DNA of 64,000 nucleotides from Vitis vinifera. Its lineage: Eukaryota > Streptophyta > Magnoliopsida > Vitales > Vitaceae. The notes under the pieces were generated by a model. That model saw only the letters and a list, made by a program, of their open reading frames with translations. It did no database searches and was not told the DNA's origin. The position numbers were made by a program, and so were the translations under genes. Shown here piece by piece: positions 32,359 through 44,140 of the stretch. Position 1 is the stretch's first letter. Each line of letters starts with the position of its first letter. The stretch is taken from contig NC_081807.1 in the NCBI RefSeq assembly GCF_030704535.1, forward strand, positions 4,877,001 to 4,941,000, read 5' to 3'.

Positions 32359-32739
32359 TATCGGGCTTTGTGGAGCCTAGTTTTGTTTGTTCTGGTTTGA
32401 CGACCCGATCCGAATAATATTGCGTGGTTTTTTTTAATGTGCAATATTCGTGGAATTTTTTTTGGGCCCGTTTGTCCCACTGTGGAATCGCCTTTTGTAA
32501 TTAGGGTTTTTTAGTGTGGTGTGGTTGTCGTGTTTTATATAGAAAGAAAATAAAGTAGCCGCAAGTTGTACTCTATATTCTTCCCTGATAATAGTGATAT
32601 CCCTTCAACTCCGTGGACCTAGGCAAATTGTCGAACCACGTAAATATTGTCTTATGCACGTGATTGTTTTTCTTTGGCGTGTGTTTTTTCTATTTTATTT
32701 TTTTTCTCACAGGTTGGGAATTCGGCTTAATTCCCTTCA
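32359..32739 (+). repeat. Array LTR 10, right boundary of the array
   Basis: 381 bp. Starts TATCGGGC like the internal LTRs but shares 'gggcccgttt', 'gtggttgtcgtg' and 'cggcttaattccc' with the 12460 and 16841 LTRs. Ends TTCA, followed by TCCCA (32740-32744), which repeats the end of each exon segment. This is consistent with a 5-bp target duplication of an LTR element in a KH 3' UTR. Confidence 0.88.
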
Positions 32740-33440
32740 TCCCATAGCATCAAGCTCCAACTGCAATTAACCATTCAACAGCAAGGAACTGTTGTCTTGC
32801 AAACTGAAGGTAGTGCTGGTTAACTACTATTTTTCCCTTTTTTTTTTTCTTCTTTTTGTTTATCTCCATTTTGTACAAAAATAGAAATAATCCTAGCATT
32901 AATGTTGGCTAATGAAGTAGGGTTTTATGAAAATTTTGTGGATAAGATCTTAGATAATGTAGGTGGAAGTGCAGGCTAGCTTCATCAGATAAGATTTGAT
33001 GGCCTTGTGTGTCACCATGCAGTCATCACTTAAGTATTTCTTCCTTTTTGTTGGATATATGGACAAATTCTTTTTATTTGCTCACACATGAATCATGAGT
33101 TCCCTTGGATAACAAGTTTATATCGATGATCATTTCTTTCTGATGATCTAAATTATTTATAAACATGTGCCTGAAAGCTAATCTAATATTAAAATTTATG
33201 AAAAATTTTACTATCTCAAATTTTAAACTTTTTAAGGTAATTGACAAGAAGACATGGGAATTCATACTATTTCCAATATAAAATTGGTAGTGTATAAAAT
33301 CAGTGAGTAGTGCAGTGGTGCATTTATAAGAATAATGGGTCAATCGAACTTGGATGCATGATACACCTCACTCAATGGTCAAGCTCCTTTTATGTATCAT
33401 TTTGGTTTCACCCGTTAAGGAAATTTGAATCCGGAGGTAC
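32740..33440 (+). other. KH-family 3' UTR and downstream flank after the array
   Basis: Continues the KH 3' UTR ('agcatcaagctccaactgca', 'ggaactgttgtcttgcaaac') and matches 47065-47700 throughout, up to a tRNA-like remnant. No coding sequence. Confidence 0.75.
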
Positions 33441-33530
33441 TTCATTACCTGTTCGTTTTCCGTGACCCTCCTATTAAAAATTTAGGAATTTTTAGTCAAA
33501 TATATTTAGTGGACAAGATTTACATGTTGT

Positions 33531-33597
33531 GGATTTGTGGCATAATGGTAGCGCTTTGGACTCTAACAGACATTGTTACTCGAACTCCTATAGAAAA
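33531..33597 (+). pseudogene. tRNA-Trp pseudogene
   Basis: 'ggatttgtggcataatggta' followed by 'gcgctttggactctaac' matches the 5' half of the tRNA-Trp at 47785-47856. The anticodon loop reads CTCTAAC rather than CTCCAGA, and the T arm and acceptor end are lost. It sits at the same position relative to the KH downstream block, so it is a decayed duplicate. Confidence 0.7.
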
Positions 33598-33628
33598 ATC
33601 GTCTATAGTGATAGTTTAAGATATTAAA

Positions 33629-33745
33629 AGTGTGTTTGACAGTAATTTTAGACAGTGTTTCTAATCTTTCTAACACTTAAAATTTTTTATCTTTAAAGTA
33701 TTATAAATATTAGAAACACTTCCTAAAATCACTACCAAACATACT
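33629..33745. mobile_element. Short MITE-like inverted repeat
   Basis: About 117 bp that folds on itself. 'agtgtgtttgacagtaattt' at the left pairs with the inverse of 'aaaatcactaccaaacatac' at the right, with 'gtgtttctaat' / 'attagaaacac' inside. Resembles hAT-type MITEs. No clear target duplication. Confidence 0.6.
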
Positions 33746-33749
33746 CTAA

Positions 33750-34272
33750 TGTTTTTACTTGAAATACTTTTAATGGAAGAGTTTTCTTTGGAAGATTTCC
33801 ATCTCATATGGGCTAGCTAAGCGAGATGAGTTTCTAATGCCTTCTATGATGCACAAATAATTCGACCTCACAATTTAAAAGGAAAAAGTGAAAATCTAAA
33901 AGTGTATGATTGGATCCTATTTTGGTGAAAAAAGTTACCTCTTCTAAATAATGTATTTGCTTTTATAGTTTTCTAGGGTGGTCTTTAATTTTATCTGGAT
34001 TTTAATAATATCAATTAATCTCAACACTTCTTGTAATTAGTAAAAGATAACTAATCTCACAAATATAAAAATAAAAATAAAAAATTATTGGTTGAATGAT
34101 AGAAAATAAATTCATTAGACCTAAAAAGGAATTATAAATAAAATATAATGTATGTTTAATGGCTAATATATGAAGTGAATGGCTTTCTTGATTCATGAAA
34201 TTTATTGAGTAGATTTATGCATTAACCACTTTTGATTGAATCATAAGCATGATTTTGTTTATGGTATTGTGT

Positions 34273-34324
<52 letters not shown>

Positions 34325-34362
34325 AATTGAATAACATATATTTTATATAGATTATACTGCTA

Positions 34363-34394
<32 letters not shown>

Positions 34395-35976
34395 CCTTAT
34401 GACAGTTGATGTAACATATATGCATATAAATTATGATTTTGTATCAATAATAAATTGAATTTTGCATATATATACCTTATGACAATTGATGTAACATATA
34501 TGCATATAAATTATGATTTTGTATCAATAATAAATTGAATTTTGCATATAAATTGTTGTAATATTATGGTTTTCCAATAAACTTATATGTTTGTCTATTA
34601 TATAATACTCATAATAATAGTTAAATATTGATTTATCACAAAGTAATGTTTATAGGATAATTGTATTATCATGTTGAATTTCATATCATTTATAGTGTGT
34701 TAGTCACCAAAGTAACTATACCAGAAAGTTTGATGAACATCCTCTAAAGATGTAAATGATGTTTATTACAAAATTTTAAAATTCATATAATGTAAAGTTT
34801 GTTAGTCTCCAAAGTGGCCGAACTTGAGTGTTTCATGAATTTCGTATTATGTAATACATACTTATGTTATTCAATTACTCATTGCTTATGGATGCTTGCA
34901 ACATATTTAAGTACTTCGTGAATGACTATACTGAAGCTCATTAATCATAAGATATTTAAGAATTTACCCAGAGGTAAATTAACCATTTTAAAAATAATGA
35001 ATATGATGGGATAAATCATATGCTTTAGTTAGACTATTTGCACATCCAAAGATTGTAAATGTATTTAACATGGACTATGAAGTTATCAGTTAAAAGAAAA
35101 TATTAAAAGTATCATTATAAAGTTATAACTTTATATATTATAATATCTGCTAAAAGGAGATTTGCAATATATATGTTGTTTGTTTAAATTATTTGTTTGA
35201 ATCTGGTTATTTTTTTGTTTATAGTTTATCAAGTTTAATCATGAAAAGCATGATATTTTATGTTACAATATTGTCTTCAAATTTACTAATTATTTTGCAA
35301 TATTAAGTTTTTTTTTCCTAAATAAAGAATATCCAAAGACTAATTAATATCATCATGAAATTTGATGATACATAGGAAATGAGTCCTTCAAAATTATATG
35401 ACTACAATACTAAAGATCTTGGGAATAACGGATGAATTTTTGTATTATGTAATCTTGTTTTAGTATAGACCACTTCAAATCGATCCTAAACACTATTAAG
35501 AATGAGTGTGATATGATTGAATTAGTCATCATATTTCTTTGAAAGGAAGCAAGATAAATTAATGAAAATTGATGATTAAGGCCCACAAGAATTATGAATG
35601 AACCAATTGAAAGATGATTCTTGTGAAATTATCAAGAATCATAAAAGGAAACTCAGAATGTTGAGTGTCACTTTATTGGAAAATTATGAAAAGTTGAAAG
35701 ATTGCATAAATTCTAAAATACAATTTAAAAGAACAATTAAGTTTTGTTCTTTTGTATTATTAAAATCATATTTAATTAAAGTTTTCCTTTTCTAAGATTG
35801 GTTTTAATACCAATGATTATGTTTCCAACGAGATGTAAAATATTTATATTTCAAAATCATTTTTTATAATATATATATTATTTCAAGCCTACCATGTTTT
35901 AACTAAAAAGAAAAAAGAAAAATGGCTACGGTTATTATTTTTTTAAGGTATATATGTAATGATATTAAGCAGCACA
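33750..35976. other. Gene-free AT-rich region
   Basis: No gene supported. Holds a (TA)n(TG)n microsatellite at 34273-34320 and an 80-bp direct duplication at 34391-34470 / 34471-34550 ('tataccttatgaca...tttgcatata'). Part of that unit recurs near 46187-46220. Short frames here show no recognisable protein. Confidence 0.65.
34391..34550 (+). repeat. 80-bp tandem duplication
   Basis: Two adjacent copies differing by about one base, each starting 'tataccttatgaca' and ending 'ttttgcatata'. Follows a TA/TG microsatellite. Confidence 0.9.
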
Positions 35977-35985
35977 TAGAATTAA

Positions 35986-38900
35986 GGGAAAATTGTGTTT
36001 TGGGCCCAGTTGGGTCCAAAAATTAATGTATGGTCCATATAAGTTTCATATTTAAGCCCAACACCCAATGAAAGAGTGGAAATTAAGAGTAAGGATATTG
36101 TCTTTAAAAAATCTCTAAAACACCCTTGGCTATTAAATGAAAAAAAAGTAACTACTCACCCCACCTTTTTCATTCTCTCTTTGACTCTTTTGCCCTTCTC
36201 TCACCTATTTAATAGTGGAACCAACTTGAATTATTTTTCTTCCTCAAGTATGAAAGATGGTTAAAAATTATTATTATCAAATATATTTTTGAAGTGAATA
36301 ACTTTAAATACCTCATCAAATATTTTTTTTTTTTTCAAACTTACATAATATATAATAAATATTTTTTAAATATATTGAAAACTTACATAATATATAGTAA
36401 ATATCATTCTTTATTTCAAACTTATATTATTTCTCATATATATTAAATAATTTTTAAACATCTCATAAAATATTAGTATTATTTATTTACTCCAACTTGT
36501 AAATTAGATATCATCAAATATTATATTTTTTTTAAATTTATAGAACATATAATAAATACTTTTTAAATACCTCATAAAATATTATTAATTTTTTTTTTCT
36601 AACTTGCAAATTAGACACATGGTGTTTATTATTTTTTCAAAAATTATGTAAACACTCACATGCATATATATAATATTAATTAAGAAGACAATATTTTTAA
36701 GACTAATTTACCAACCTTCCAATAATTTTGAAAGTGTAAATAGGTTAATTGGCCGAATTGAAGTCTTAAAAAATATTCAAAATTTCTCCATTCCAAAATT
36801 ACCTAATTGCTCTCCACACTAATCCTAAATATTTTTGAATAAAGATTTAAAGATTTAAATATTTAAAACCATTAAATAAATACTTTCTTATTAAAGCAAT
36901 TTTTTCAAAGTAATATGATAAAAATCATGAAATCTTCAAAACTATAATTACAACAAATATTTTTTAATTTTAAAACTAATTTCATAATTTAAATTAATGA
37001 TTTAAAAAAATAAAAATGTTATAAAAATAATTTTTATTTATTTATAATTCCATTTAAATATGATTTTTTTAATCTCTATTGATAACAATGAAATTATGTT
37101 TATAAAGGCAAAATAGTAAAAATATATATTTCATTTAGTTTACTTATAATGAACAATTCAAACATGATTGATTTTAATTTTATTTCCTATGCATTAATTT
37201 TTGTAAGGAATGTCTTAATGAGATAGTTTGGTAAAAAAAAAAACTATCAATAATCATCTTAATGTCAAATTCAAGTTATTTAAAAATTGTACAAAACCTA
37301 TTAGGAGCCTTGTACACCCTTGTACACTTAACACATTTCCCTTGTACAGTTAGTGTAATACCCTTGTACAATGACACAAATTTCATATTTCTCATAAGTT
37401 ATATGTTCATGTAGGTGTATTAATAATATTTCCAATGGTTTGGTTAAAAAAAACGATGGATGCCTTAGGATCAATTTTTTTTTCCCCAAATATCATTATT
37501 AGGGAAAATATTAGAATTTTCATGTGAGAATTAAATAAAATGCATGACATAGGCGTACAATCCTTGGGTGACAAGGAAAATAAAAAAGTGGTTTAGAATT
37601 GATTAAAATAATTCACAAAGGGTAATATTGTATACCTTTGTACAATTAGTACATTTCCCTTGTACAGTTAGTGTAATACCTTTGTACAATGACACAAATT
37701 TTATATCCCTCATAAGTTATGTGTCCACGTAGGAGTGTTTAACCATATTTCCAATGATTTAGTTGAGAAGATGGTAGATGATTTGAGGTTAAAAAAAATT
37801 TTCTCAAAAAATTATTATTAGGAAAAATATTGGAATTTTCATACGGGAATTAAATAAAGTGTATGACATATGTGTACAATTCGTGAGTGATAAAAAAAAT
37901 AAAGGAATGACTCATAATCGATTATAATATTTCACAAATGATAGCCTTGTACACCTTTGTACACTTAGTACATTTCCCTTGTACAGTTAGTGTAATATAA
38001 TTGTACAGTGGCGCAATAAATGAATAAATAAAATTTATTATTTTTTTATTTTTATATAAAAAAATAGTACTAAACAAGGTTTTTAATTTTCATTTTAAAA
38101 AATACTTTTCATTTTTTAATTAAAAATATTTTCAAAAAGAGACAATATAGAAAATAAAAATTATTTTTAAAAATAAAAAATAAAAACTAGAAAAATATTT
38201 TAAAACCAAACTCAAATATAATCTATATAATTTTTAACTACTTGTTTTCATCTAAAATAAGTAAATATACCTTTCAACCATTTTATATAAGAAAAATTCA
38301 ATCTCTATTATGTATTGATATAATTCACTTCTAAAATTAGGTCATATGAAAACATTTTAATTGAATACTTAAAATAAAAACTTTTCATTCATCCTCTTTC
38401 TTTCTTTTTTTTTTTTTTCTTATTTTAATAAATTTTCAATTAATTCAAATCATTAAAATAAATCCTTAATAAACAAATTTGTAACATTTCATATAACTTA
38501 TTACTAAAAGTCATGTTCAAAAAGTTATTAAAATAAGGAAAAAAGAAGATTAAAAAAAATTAAACTTTTTATTTTACAATAGTAAAAAAAAAAAACTTTA
38601 AAATACTTTTTAATATAAAAAAAATAAAATGGTGAATATATTTATTTTAAATAGTATTTTAATCATTAAATTATTTACTTCTAAAATATAAAAGATAAAA
38701 AGAAATATAAAATGTAATTTTTATTTATTTAAATTAATATTTTTTTAGAAAGTATTTTCCAAAATAGTCTTTGAATCATTAATATAATTTTTGTTTATTT
38801 ATAATTTAAAAATAAAAAAATAATGTTGATTTTTCAATTATTTATAAAAGAGTTTAAAAAAATAATGAAAAATCTAAAAATGGTTAAATAAGAAAGAATA

Positions 38901-39052
38901 GTGGCATGTGAAGGGTGGTAGAATAAAGACAAAAATGAGTCAAGTGGATATTTTTGTCTATTCCCATCTCATATCCTTGTAATCAATTATGGGTGTTTGA
39001 TGGACTCTTTATTAATTATCAAAACCAAATGGGTCTAAAGTCCAATTCTCCC
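35986..39052. mobile_element. Non-autonomous transposon, probably MULE-type (3067 bp)
   Basis: Ends GGGAAAATTG / CAATTCTCCC with about 60 bp of degenerate inverted repeat (left 'gggcccagttgggtcc', right inverse 'agacccatttggtttt'). Flanks are TAGAATTAA (35977-35985) and TAGAATCAA (39053-39061), a 9-bp duplication with one mismatch. The interior is very AT-rich and contains an array of about 320 bp period. No transposase is seen. The Mutator assignment rests on duplication size and end type only. Confidence 0.65.
37280..38020 (+). repeat. Tandem repeat of about 320 bp with TTGTACA clusters
   Basis: Units start near 37300, 37620 and 37940 (third partial). Each begins with four to five copies of the palindromic-core word TTGTAC(A/C), for example 'cccttgtacagttagtgtaa', and continues with 'ctcataagttatatgttc' and 'atatttccaatg'. 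Units are diverged but clearly collinear. Confidence 0.8.
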
Positions 39053-39061
39053 TAGAATCAA

Positions 39062-39569
39062 AGTATGAAGTTAGTCAATTATGTTTTAAGGTAGTAAATG
39101 CTAGATATAATTGCTACTAAACTCTTTATACATTGGATACTTATGTTATATCAAGTACAATTGTAATTTAATGCTAATCAGCTGAAAGTTTGTCAAGTAT
39201 CTCTTACTACCCTAAAGATTATAAGATTTACAATCCCAATCAAAGTACCATGAGTGATTGTTAAAATTAATAATGTATGGTTCACTAAGAATGTTTATAT
39301 TAGTGGGAGTGATAAGTACCATGAAATATGGTTACCTAAGGAATTATAATAAACTTGCCTTTAACTTTATAACTTTTAAAGGTGTTGCTTACTATTGACG
39401 AAGGTTAAAGTTAGTAAGTAGCAATTAAATGATTAATCCCTCTTAAATGAAATTAATTAGACTTCTTATATATTAGGAATGATATTAAAATAATAATAAA
39501 ATAAAATAAAAATATTTCTTTGTTTTGTGAGAATTAAAGTGCCTTGCACATTGCAAGGAATCCCACCTT
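39062..39569. other. AT-rich intergenic stretch
   Basis: No gene or clear element. May be degraded internal copia sequence leading into the RNase H remnant that follows; this cannot be shown from the sequence. Confidence 0.4.
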
Positions 39570-40010
39570 TTATTTAAAGACTAAACACATAGGAGTTAAA
39601 TATCACTTTGTTTGAGACGTGGTGGAACAAGGAACGTGAATATGCAAAAAAATCCATACAAAGGACAATCTAGCAAATGCATTGACAAATTCAGCTGGTG
39701 CAGATCCTCTTATGGCTTAGAAGTAACGTAAGCAACATGCATGTGTTAGGGCAAGATATAGAATAATGACTTCAAGTGAGAGAATGTTAAGATTGAAGTC
39801 ATCTCACATTTAAAGAAGACAAAAAGAAGGAACCTCCTTGTGCTATAAAAGGAGGCCTTCATCCTTTTTGTAAGCTTTAATGTTGTCTCCTCATAATTGA
39901 GAGAGATGTTGTAATTGTGTCTTCATAATGGATATTGGAGATCCCCTTGTAATTAAGAGGGATTTTACCACGCAACTACTTTTACCCGTTGCTCAAGTAT
40001 CATTTCATAA
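39570..40010 (+). mobile_element. Truncated copia 3' end: RNase H tail and LTR
   Basis: 39570-39720 translates with several stops as a copia RNase H C-terminus (TKHIGVKYHFV, then KIHTKDNLANALT). A purine stretch 'aagtgagagaa' just before 39786 resembles a polypurine tract, and 'tgttaagattgaagtcatct' starts a probable 3' LTR carrying the TATA-like 'ctataaaagg'. The LTR right end is unclear; 'aagtatcatttcataacaag' is repeated three times to about 40125. 5' part absent. Confidence 0.65.
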
Positions 40011-40134
40011 CAAGAAGATGAAGAGTCGTTGTTCAAGTGTCATTTCATAACAAGAAGATGAAGAGGGATTTTACCATATAACTACTTTTGCCTGTTGTTC
40101 AAGTATCATTTCATAACAAGAAGATGAAGCAAGC

Positions 40135-41100
40135 ATGGATGACCTTCCAAACCATCGATTGTCTCAAGAGAAAGAGGAGGAAGGTGAAATCCAGAGAATG
40201 AACAATCTCCCATGCGCTCTTGCTCTTTTGCAGTACTTATCCTCAATTCTCAACATATTCTATATTTTAAATGATTTCTTGTGTAGCCTTTATTTTTCTT
40301 CTTCTATTTATTTGTTTTGATGGAAAATGGAATCGAGAAAGAAATGAGGTGGTGATTCATATTGACATACATGAATATCATTCTTGTGATGATTCTAAAA
40401 GATGATATCATAATTTTTGTGAATTAGGTACATTGATTGTTGACAATTTTACCCCTGCATCAGGGGATAGATCATGTGATAGATAGGATGGAATTTCAAA
40501 GTAGTTCACAAAGGGTCATGAAAAACATCCTCGAAAATGATAGTTGGCCAAGATCAAGCTTTGTATGAACAATTTGTTCTTTCTCCTTGCTTTATTAATT
40601 TCTTTCTTTTTCCCTTTTTCCCAGCTTTGGAGCACCCATTATCCATTAGAGATAGGGTTTTAGATTATTCAAACTCTTACTTGAATCCTAAAACCTCTCC
40701 AACAAATTCTCCACAACAGATAGCAGCATCAAAGATAGAGTTCACAATGATGCAAACTCTTATTCTAAAATTAACCTCTCCACAAGAGACTGTTGATAAC
40801 ATCAGAGATAAAGATCTCAACGATGCAAACTCTTATCCTAACATCTCTCCACCAAAGTTACCTAATCCCAGATGACCATCTTCCAGATCCTTCATACTAT
40901 GGTCCCATAAACCCTCTAGGCATAATACATCAGGCACCCACATCGGGCATGCCTCCAGCATTACCATTACATCGCAACAATCCTATCCTATCAGAAGCTG
41001 GAGATGAGGCACACTCATCAGCCATGCATGCATCCACCAGAGAAAATGACTGAACGCTTAATGGTCAGCTCAACCAAATCCCAGAGACACAGTCCCACTG
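40135..41100 (+). pseudogene. KH-family pseudogene without KH exons (copy 6)
   Basis: The ATG at 40135 opens an exon 1-like frame (MDDLPNHRLSQEKEEEGEIQ) related to copy 3 exon 1, followed by the family intron 1 start ('ttttgatggaaaatggaatc'). 40620-40830 carries 'aaaacctctccaacaaattc'-type sequence also seen near 10155. The last exon runs to a TGA at 41053, with the Pro-rich tail ending MHASTREND as in copy 2. KH exons 2-4 are missing, so it cannot make a KH protein. Confidence 0.7.
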
Positions 41101-42392
41101 CATCAAGACAACTTGTCATAGATATCTTTATAACTTATCTTAGTAGTACTGAGTCTACTTTCAAACAGTTGAAGAAACTTAAAAGCACAACAGATGAAAA
41201 TGAACAAAAATGAAATAATACAGACCAGACAAAACATGGCCTGTCTAGTCCACTTTAAAGAATTCAAGAAAGAGAATCAAGATCGAGGAGAAGAATAAAG
41301 GAAACAATGCATAGAATATTTCTAAAATCACTCCTACCCAATAAAACAATGAGATTAGTAGCTCAGTAAAAATTTCCAACATAAATAAATAATATAGTTC
41401 TATAAGAAGAAATCAGATAAGACAAAAATCTTAAGCAGGTGTAGGTACTCTCTTAATTGAGAGAACTAAAAGAGGAAAGCTTGGAAGTGGGGTTGATAAT
41501 GGACGCACCAAAACCCAAAAAAAAGGGAAAACAAAAAGAATAAGAAGAAGAAAGAAAGAAATAAAGAAAGGAGAAAGAAAAAGATTTTTCAAACAAATCT
41601 TGATCCTGGGCAACAAGCAATTGACAACTGGCAACACCACCTCATTTCTTTTTTCCCCGATTCCAAAATCCATCAAAACAAACACACGTGAAGAAGGAAA
41701 GTAAAGGCCAGAAATGTATATACTGACATTTCTTATTTAGAACTAAATTTTTGTGTTTATCAGTGATATTTATCTCACTTCTTCTCGGAGATTCCTTTTT
41801 CAAATAGAGGCATTTAAAACATTTTTATTACTTTAATTTTAATTTTTTTTAAATGATAGAGTAAATTCATCCTTTTTGTTAAAAAAAAAATCATACATTT
41901 CATATAAAAAAAAAGAAAACTATTTAAACATCTCAACATCTTTCTTTCTTGAGTAAATTATTGTTCATCTTTAAGTTATTAATTATTAACTTAGGTTACA
42001 TTTGGATGATATGATAGGATATGATAGAATATGTATATTGTATATTTAATTTGTGAAATAAATAAAAAATAATATAAAATATATATTATTTTTTTGTTTA
42101 AAAAAAATTATATCACATTCAAATATTTTCTATTTAAAAAAATGAAAATTTTATTATGTTTAACAATATTCACAATTAAAATATTTAAACTTTACAAATA
42201 TTTTTTATATTATGTTATTTAATATATAAAAATAATTTATATATCATATATTAATATTGTTTTATAAATTTTTTTTTTTAGTTTTTCTTTTTTAATCTTA
42301 AATTTAATTTATAATAATAATAAATTATTTTGTAAAATGAGAATATTAAAAAACAAAAATTGATAAAAAAAAAATGAATTTTTGATACATGA
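40892..42392. repeat. Segmental duplication, copy B (partner 1-1480)
   Basis: Same content as copy A with the stop-codon region intact. Includes the inverted KH intron 1 piece at about 41430-41700. See 1-1480. Confidence 0.9.
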
Positions 42393-42590
42393 AATATGCA
42401 TATCTCATATTTTACCATGAGATTAATATATCTCATGTAAAATGGGTAAAAAGAAAAAAGGTGGATAATATATCTTACCACTTATCATATCCTCCATTGG
42501 GTTGAATATAGGATAGGATAAGTGATGGGATAACTTATCCTATCTCATCACTAACCAAACATGGGATAGGATATGATATTCTATCTCTTA
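41990..42590 (-). repeat. AT-rich GATAGGATA-ended repeat, copy d
   Basis: Begins 'ttacatttggatgatatgat' and ends 'cactaaccaaacatgggata'. The most complete copy here with both ends recognisable. It is bracketed by a direct duplication (41735-41998 and 42594-42865) that is not part of the element. Confidence 0.55.
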
Positions 42591-42593
42591 TCT

Positions 42594-42865
42594 TATTTAG
42601 AACTAAATTTTTGTGTTTATCAGTAATATTTATCTCAGTTCTTTAGGGAGATTCCTTTTTCAAATAGGGGTATTTAAAACATTTTTATTACTTTAATTTA
42701 AATTTTTTTTTTTAAATGATAAGAGTAAATTCATCATTTTTGTTATAAAAAAAAAATCATACATGTCATAAAAAATTTTACCAAAAAAAAAATTTAAACA
42801 ACATCTCAACATCTTTCTTTCTTGAGTAAATTATTGTTGATCTTAACTTATTGATTATTAACTTT
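42594..42865 (+). repeat. Direct duplicate of 41735-41998
   Basis: Shares 'ttatttagaactaaattttt' and 'ttctttcttgagtaaattat' in the same order, with about 10 percent differences. Together with the AT-rich repeat between them this suggests a local duplication around the element. Confidence 0.7.
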
Positions 42866-43909
42866 AGGTTGATTATGAGTGTTTTAGTTAGTGCTTTAGG
42901 AAAGTGTTTGTAGCATAAAAAGCATTTTTAGAAAAAATAAATTAAGGTATTTCACTAGATTCAAAAAATATTTTTAGAAAATGTAAGATGAAATAAAAAT
43001 AATTTTATTTATTTATTTATTAAAAATATTATTAAATAAAATTATCAAATAATTTTAACATCAATTAATAGAAGATGTAAATATGGGAATAAAAATATTT
43101 TCCAAATTGAATTTTTTATTAAATAAATTAATCTTAATTATCACTAATAAAATTTACTAAACAACATTAAATAAAAAAATCCGTTATAAATTTTTCTTTA
43201 AAAAACTCATCTTAACTTAAAAAATAATTATAACTATTTAAAATTAAGAAATAATATTAAATAATAAAAATTGAATATGGATTAAAAATTTGAAGTAAAA
43301 TCATCATAAAATTCATCTTTATCTTAATCATTTTGACATTTCAATAAACTTACACAAGAGAGTTGTACAATGGTGCACAGGGATGTGGGTTTGTACAATC
43401 GTACCCTTGTGCAATGAAGAATGGGTAAATGGGATCCACGTTTCATTATGTGGTGCATCTCTTATCCAAATAGCAAAGAAAACCATTGCATTTGACTCTC
43501 AATTAAATTATTGGTTTGCTATAGTGAGAGATCAATGATAATTTGGTAAATATTTAAACAAAATAAGGATAAAAAAAAGTAAAAAGTTATACTAAAATCT
43601 ACATTTAGGCTTTTATAGTATATATATGCATATTATAAATTATAGGTTTTTAAATTGATACATATTTTTTTGTGTACATAATTATCATCGAATCAAATTA
43701 TTATAAAGAAATTAATTTTAATTATCAAGTCTTTTGTATAATAACTAAATACAAAATAAATATCAATTAATAAATAAAATTATTAACATTTTAATAAAAA
43801 AGAATACTTATATATGTATTATCATGCATTCCTTCTATGTCATTAAATATATCCAAATTAAATAGATATATATAATTATGCTTTTAAGTTATAAACATTA
43901 TTGTTGGAT
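42866..43909. other. AT-rich intergenic stretch
   Basis: No gene seen. A short TTGTAC-rich patch at about 43360-43430 resembles the repeats at 37.3-38.0 kb. Confidence 0.55.
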
Positions 43910-44140
43910 ATTGTAAATTATATTACGTATTATATTAATTTCTTCAACCAAACAACTTTAAAATATCCATTATATTTTTAATTTCATTTTAAAGAGTTTT
44001 TTTCTTACATTTTTACGAGTTTTTGTTAATTTTTTGTCCATCGATATTTTATATATATCAAAATATCCAACAACATTTCTCTGATATACTCATAAAATCG
44101 AAGTATCGATATATCTACGATTACCAATATTTTCAATTTT
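43910..44140 (+). repeat. Dispersed repeat with CGATATATC-type motifs, copy b
   Basis: Partner of 1830-2060. Shares the 'caaacaactttaaaat' start and the 'cgaagtatcgatatatc' motif run. Confidence 0.5.

Larger units (their letters stand above)
16841..32739 (+). repeat. Composite tandem array: copia LTR plus KH-family last exon, 8 exon copies
   Basis: Nine LTRs alternate with eight copies of a roughly 430-bp exon segment; unit starts are 16841, 17664, 18487, 19307, 20127, 20958, 30718, 31535 and 32359. The period is 817-831 bp once the MULE in the sixth LTR is removed. Every exon segment ends 'gagacagtccca' and is followed by an LTR starting 'tatcgggctttgtgg'. The last LTR is followed by TCCCA and then the normal continuation of the KH 3' UTR ('tagcatcaag'). 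Most units are very similar; 18487-19306 and 19307-20126 are nearly identical and look like the youngest duplication. Confidence 0.93.

Noticed and set aside
16841..32739. Regular repeat spacing considered as a CRISPR-like or satellite array
   Set aside because: The unit is 820 bp, half LTR and half exon, in plant nuclear DNA. It lacks short repeats with unique spacers and has retroelement ends.
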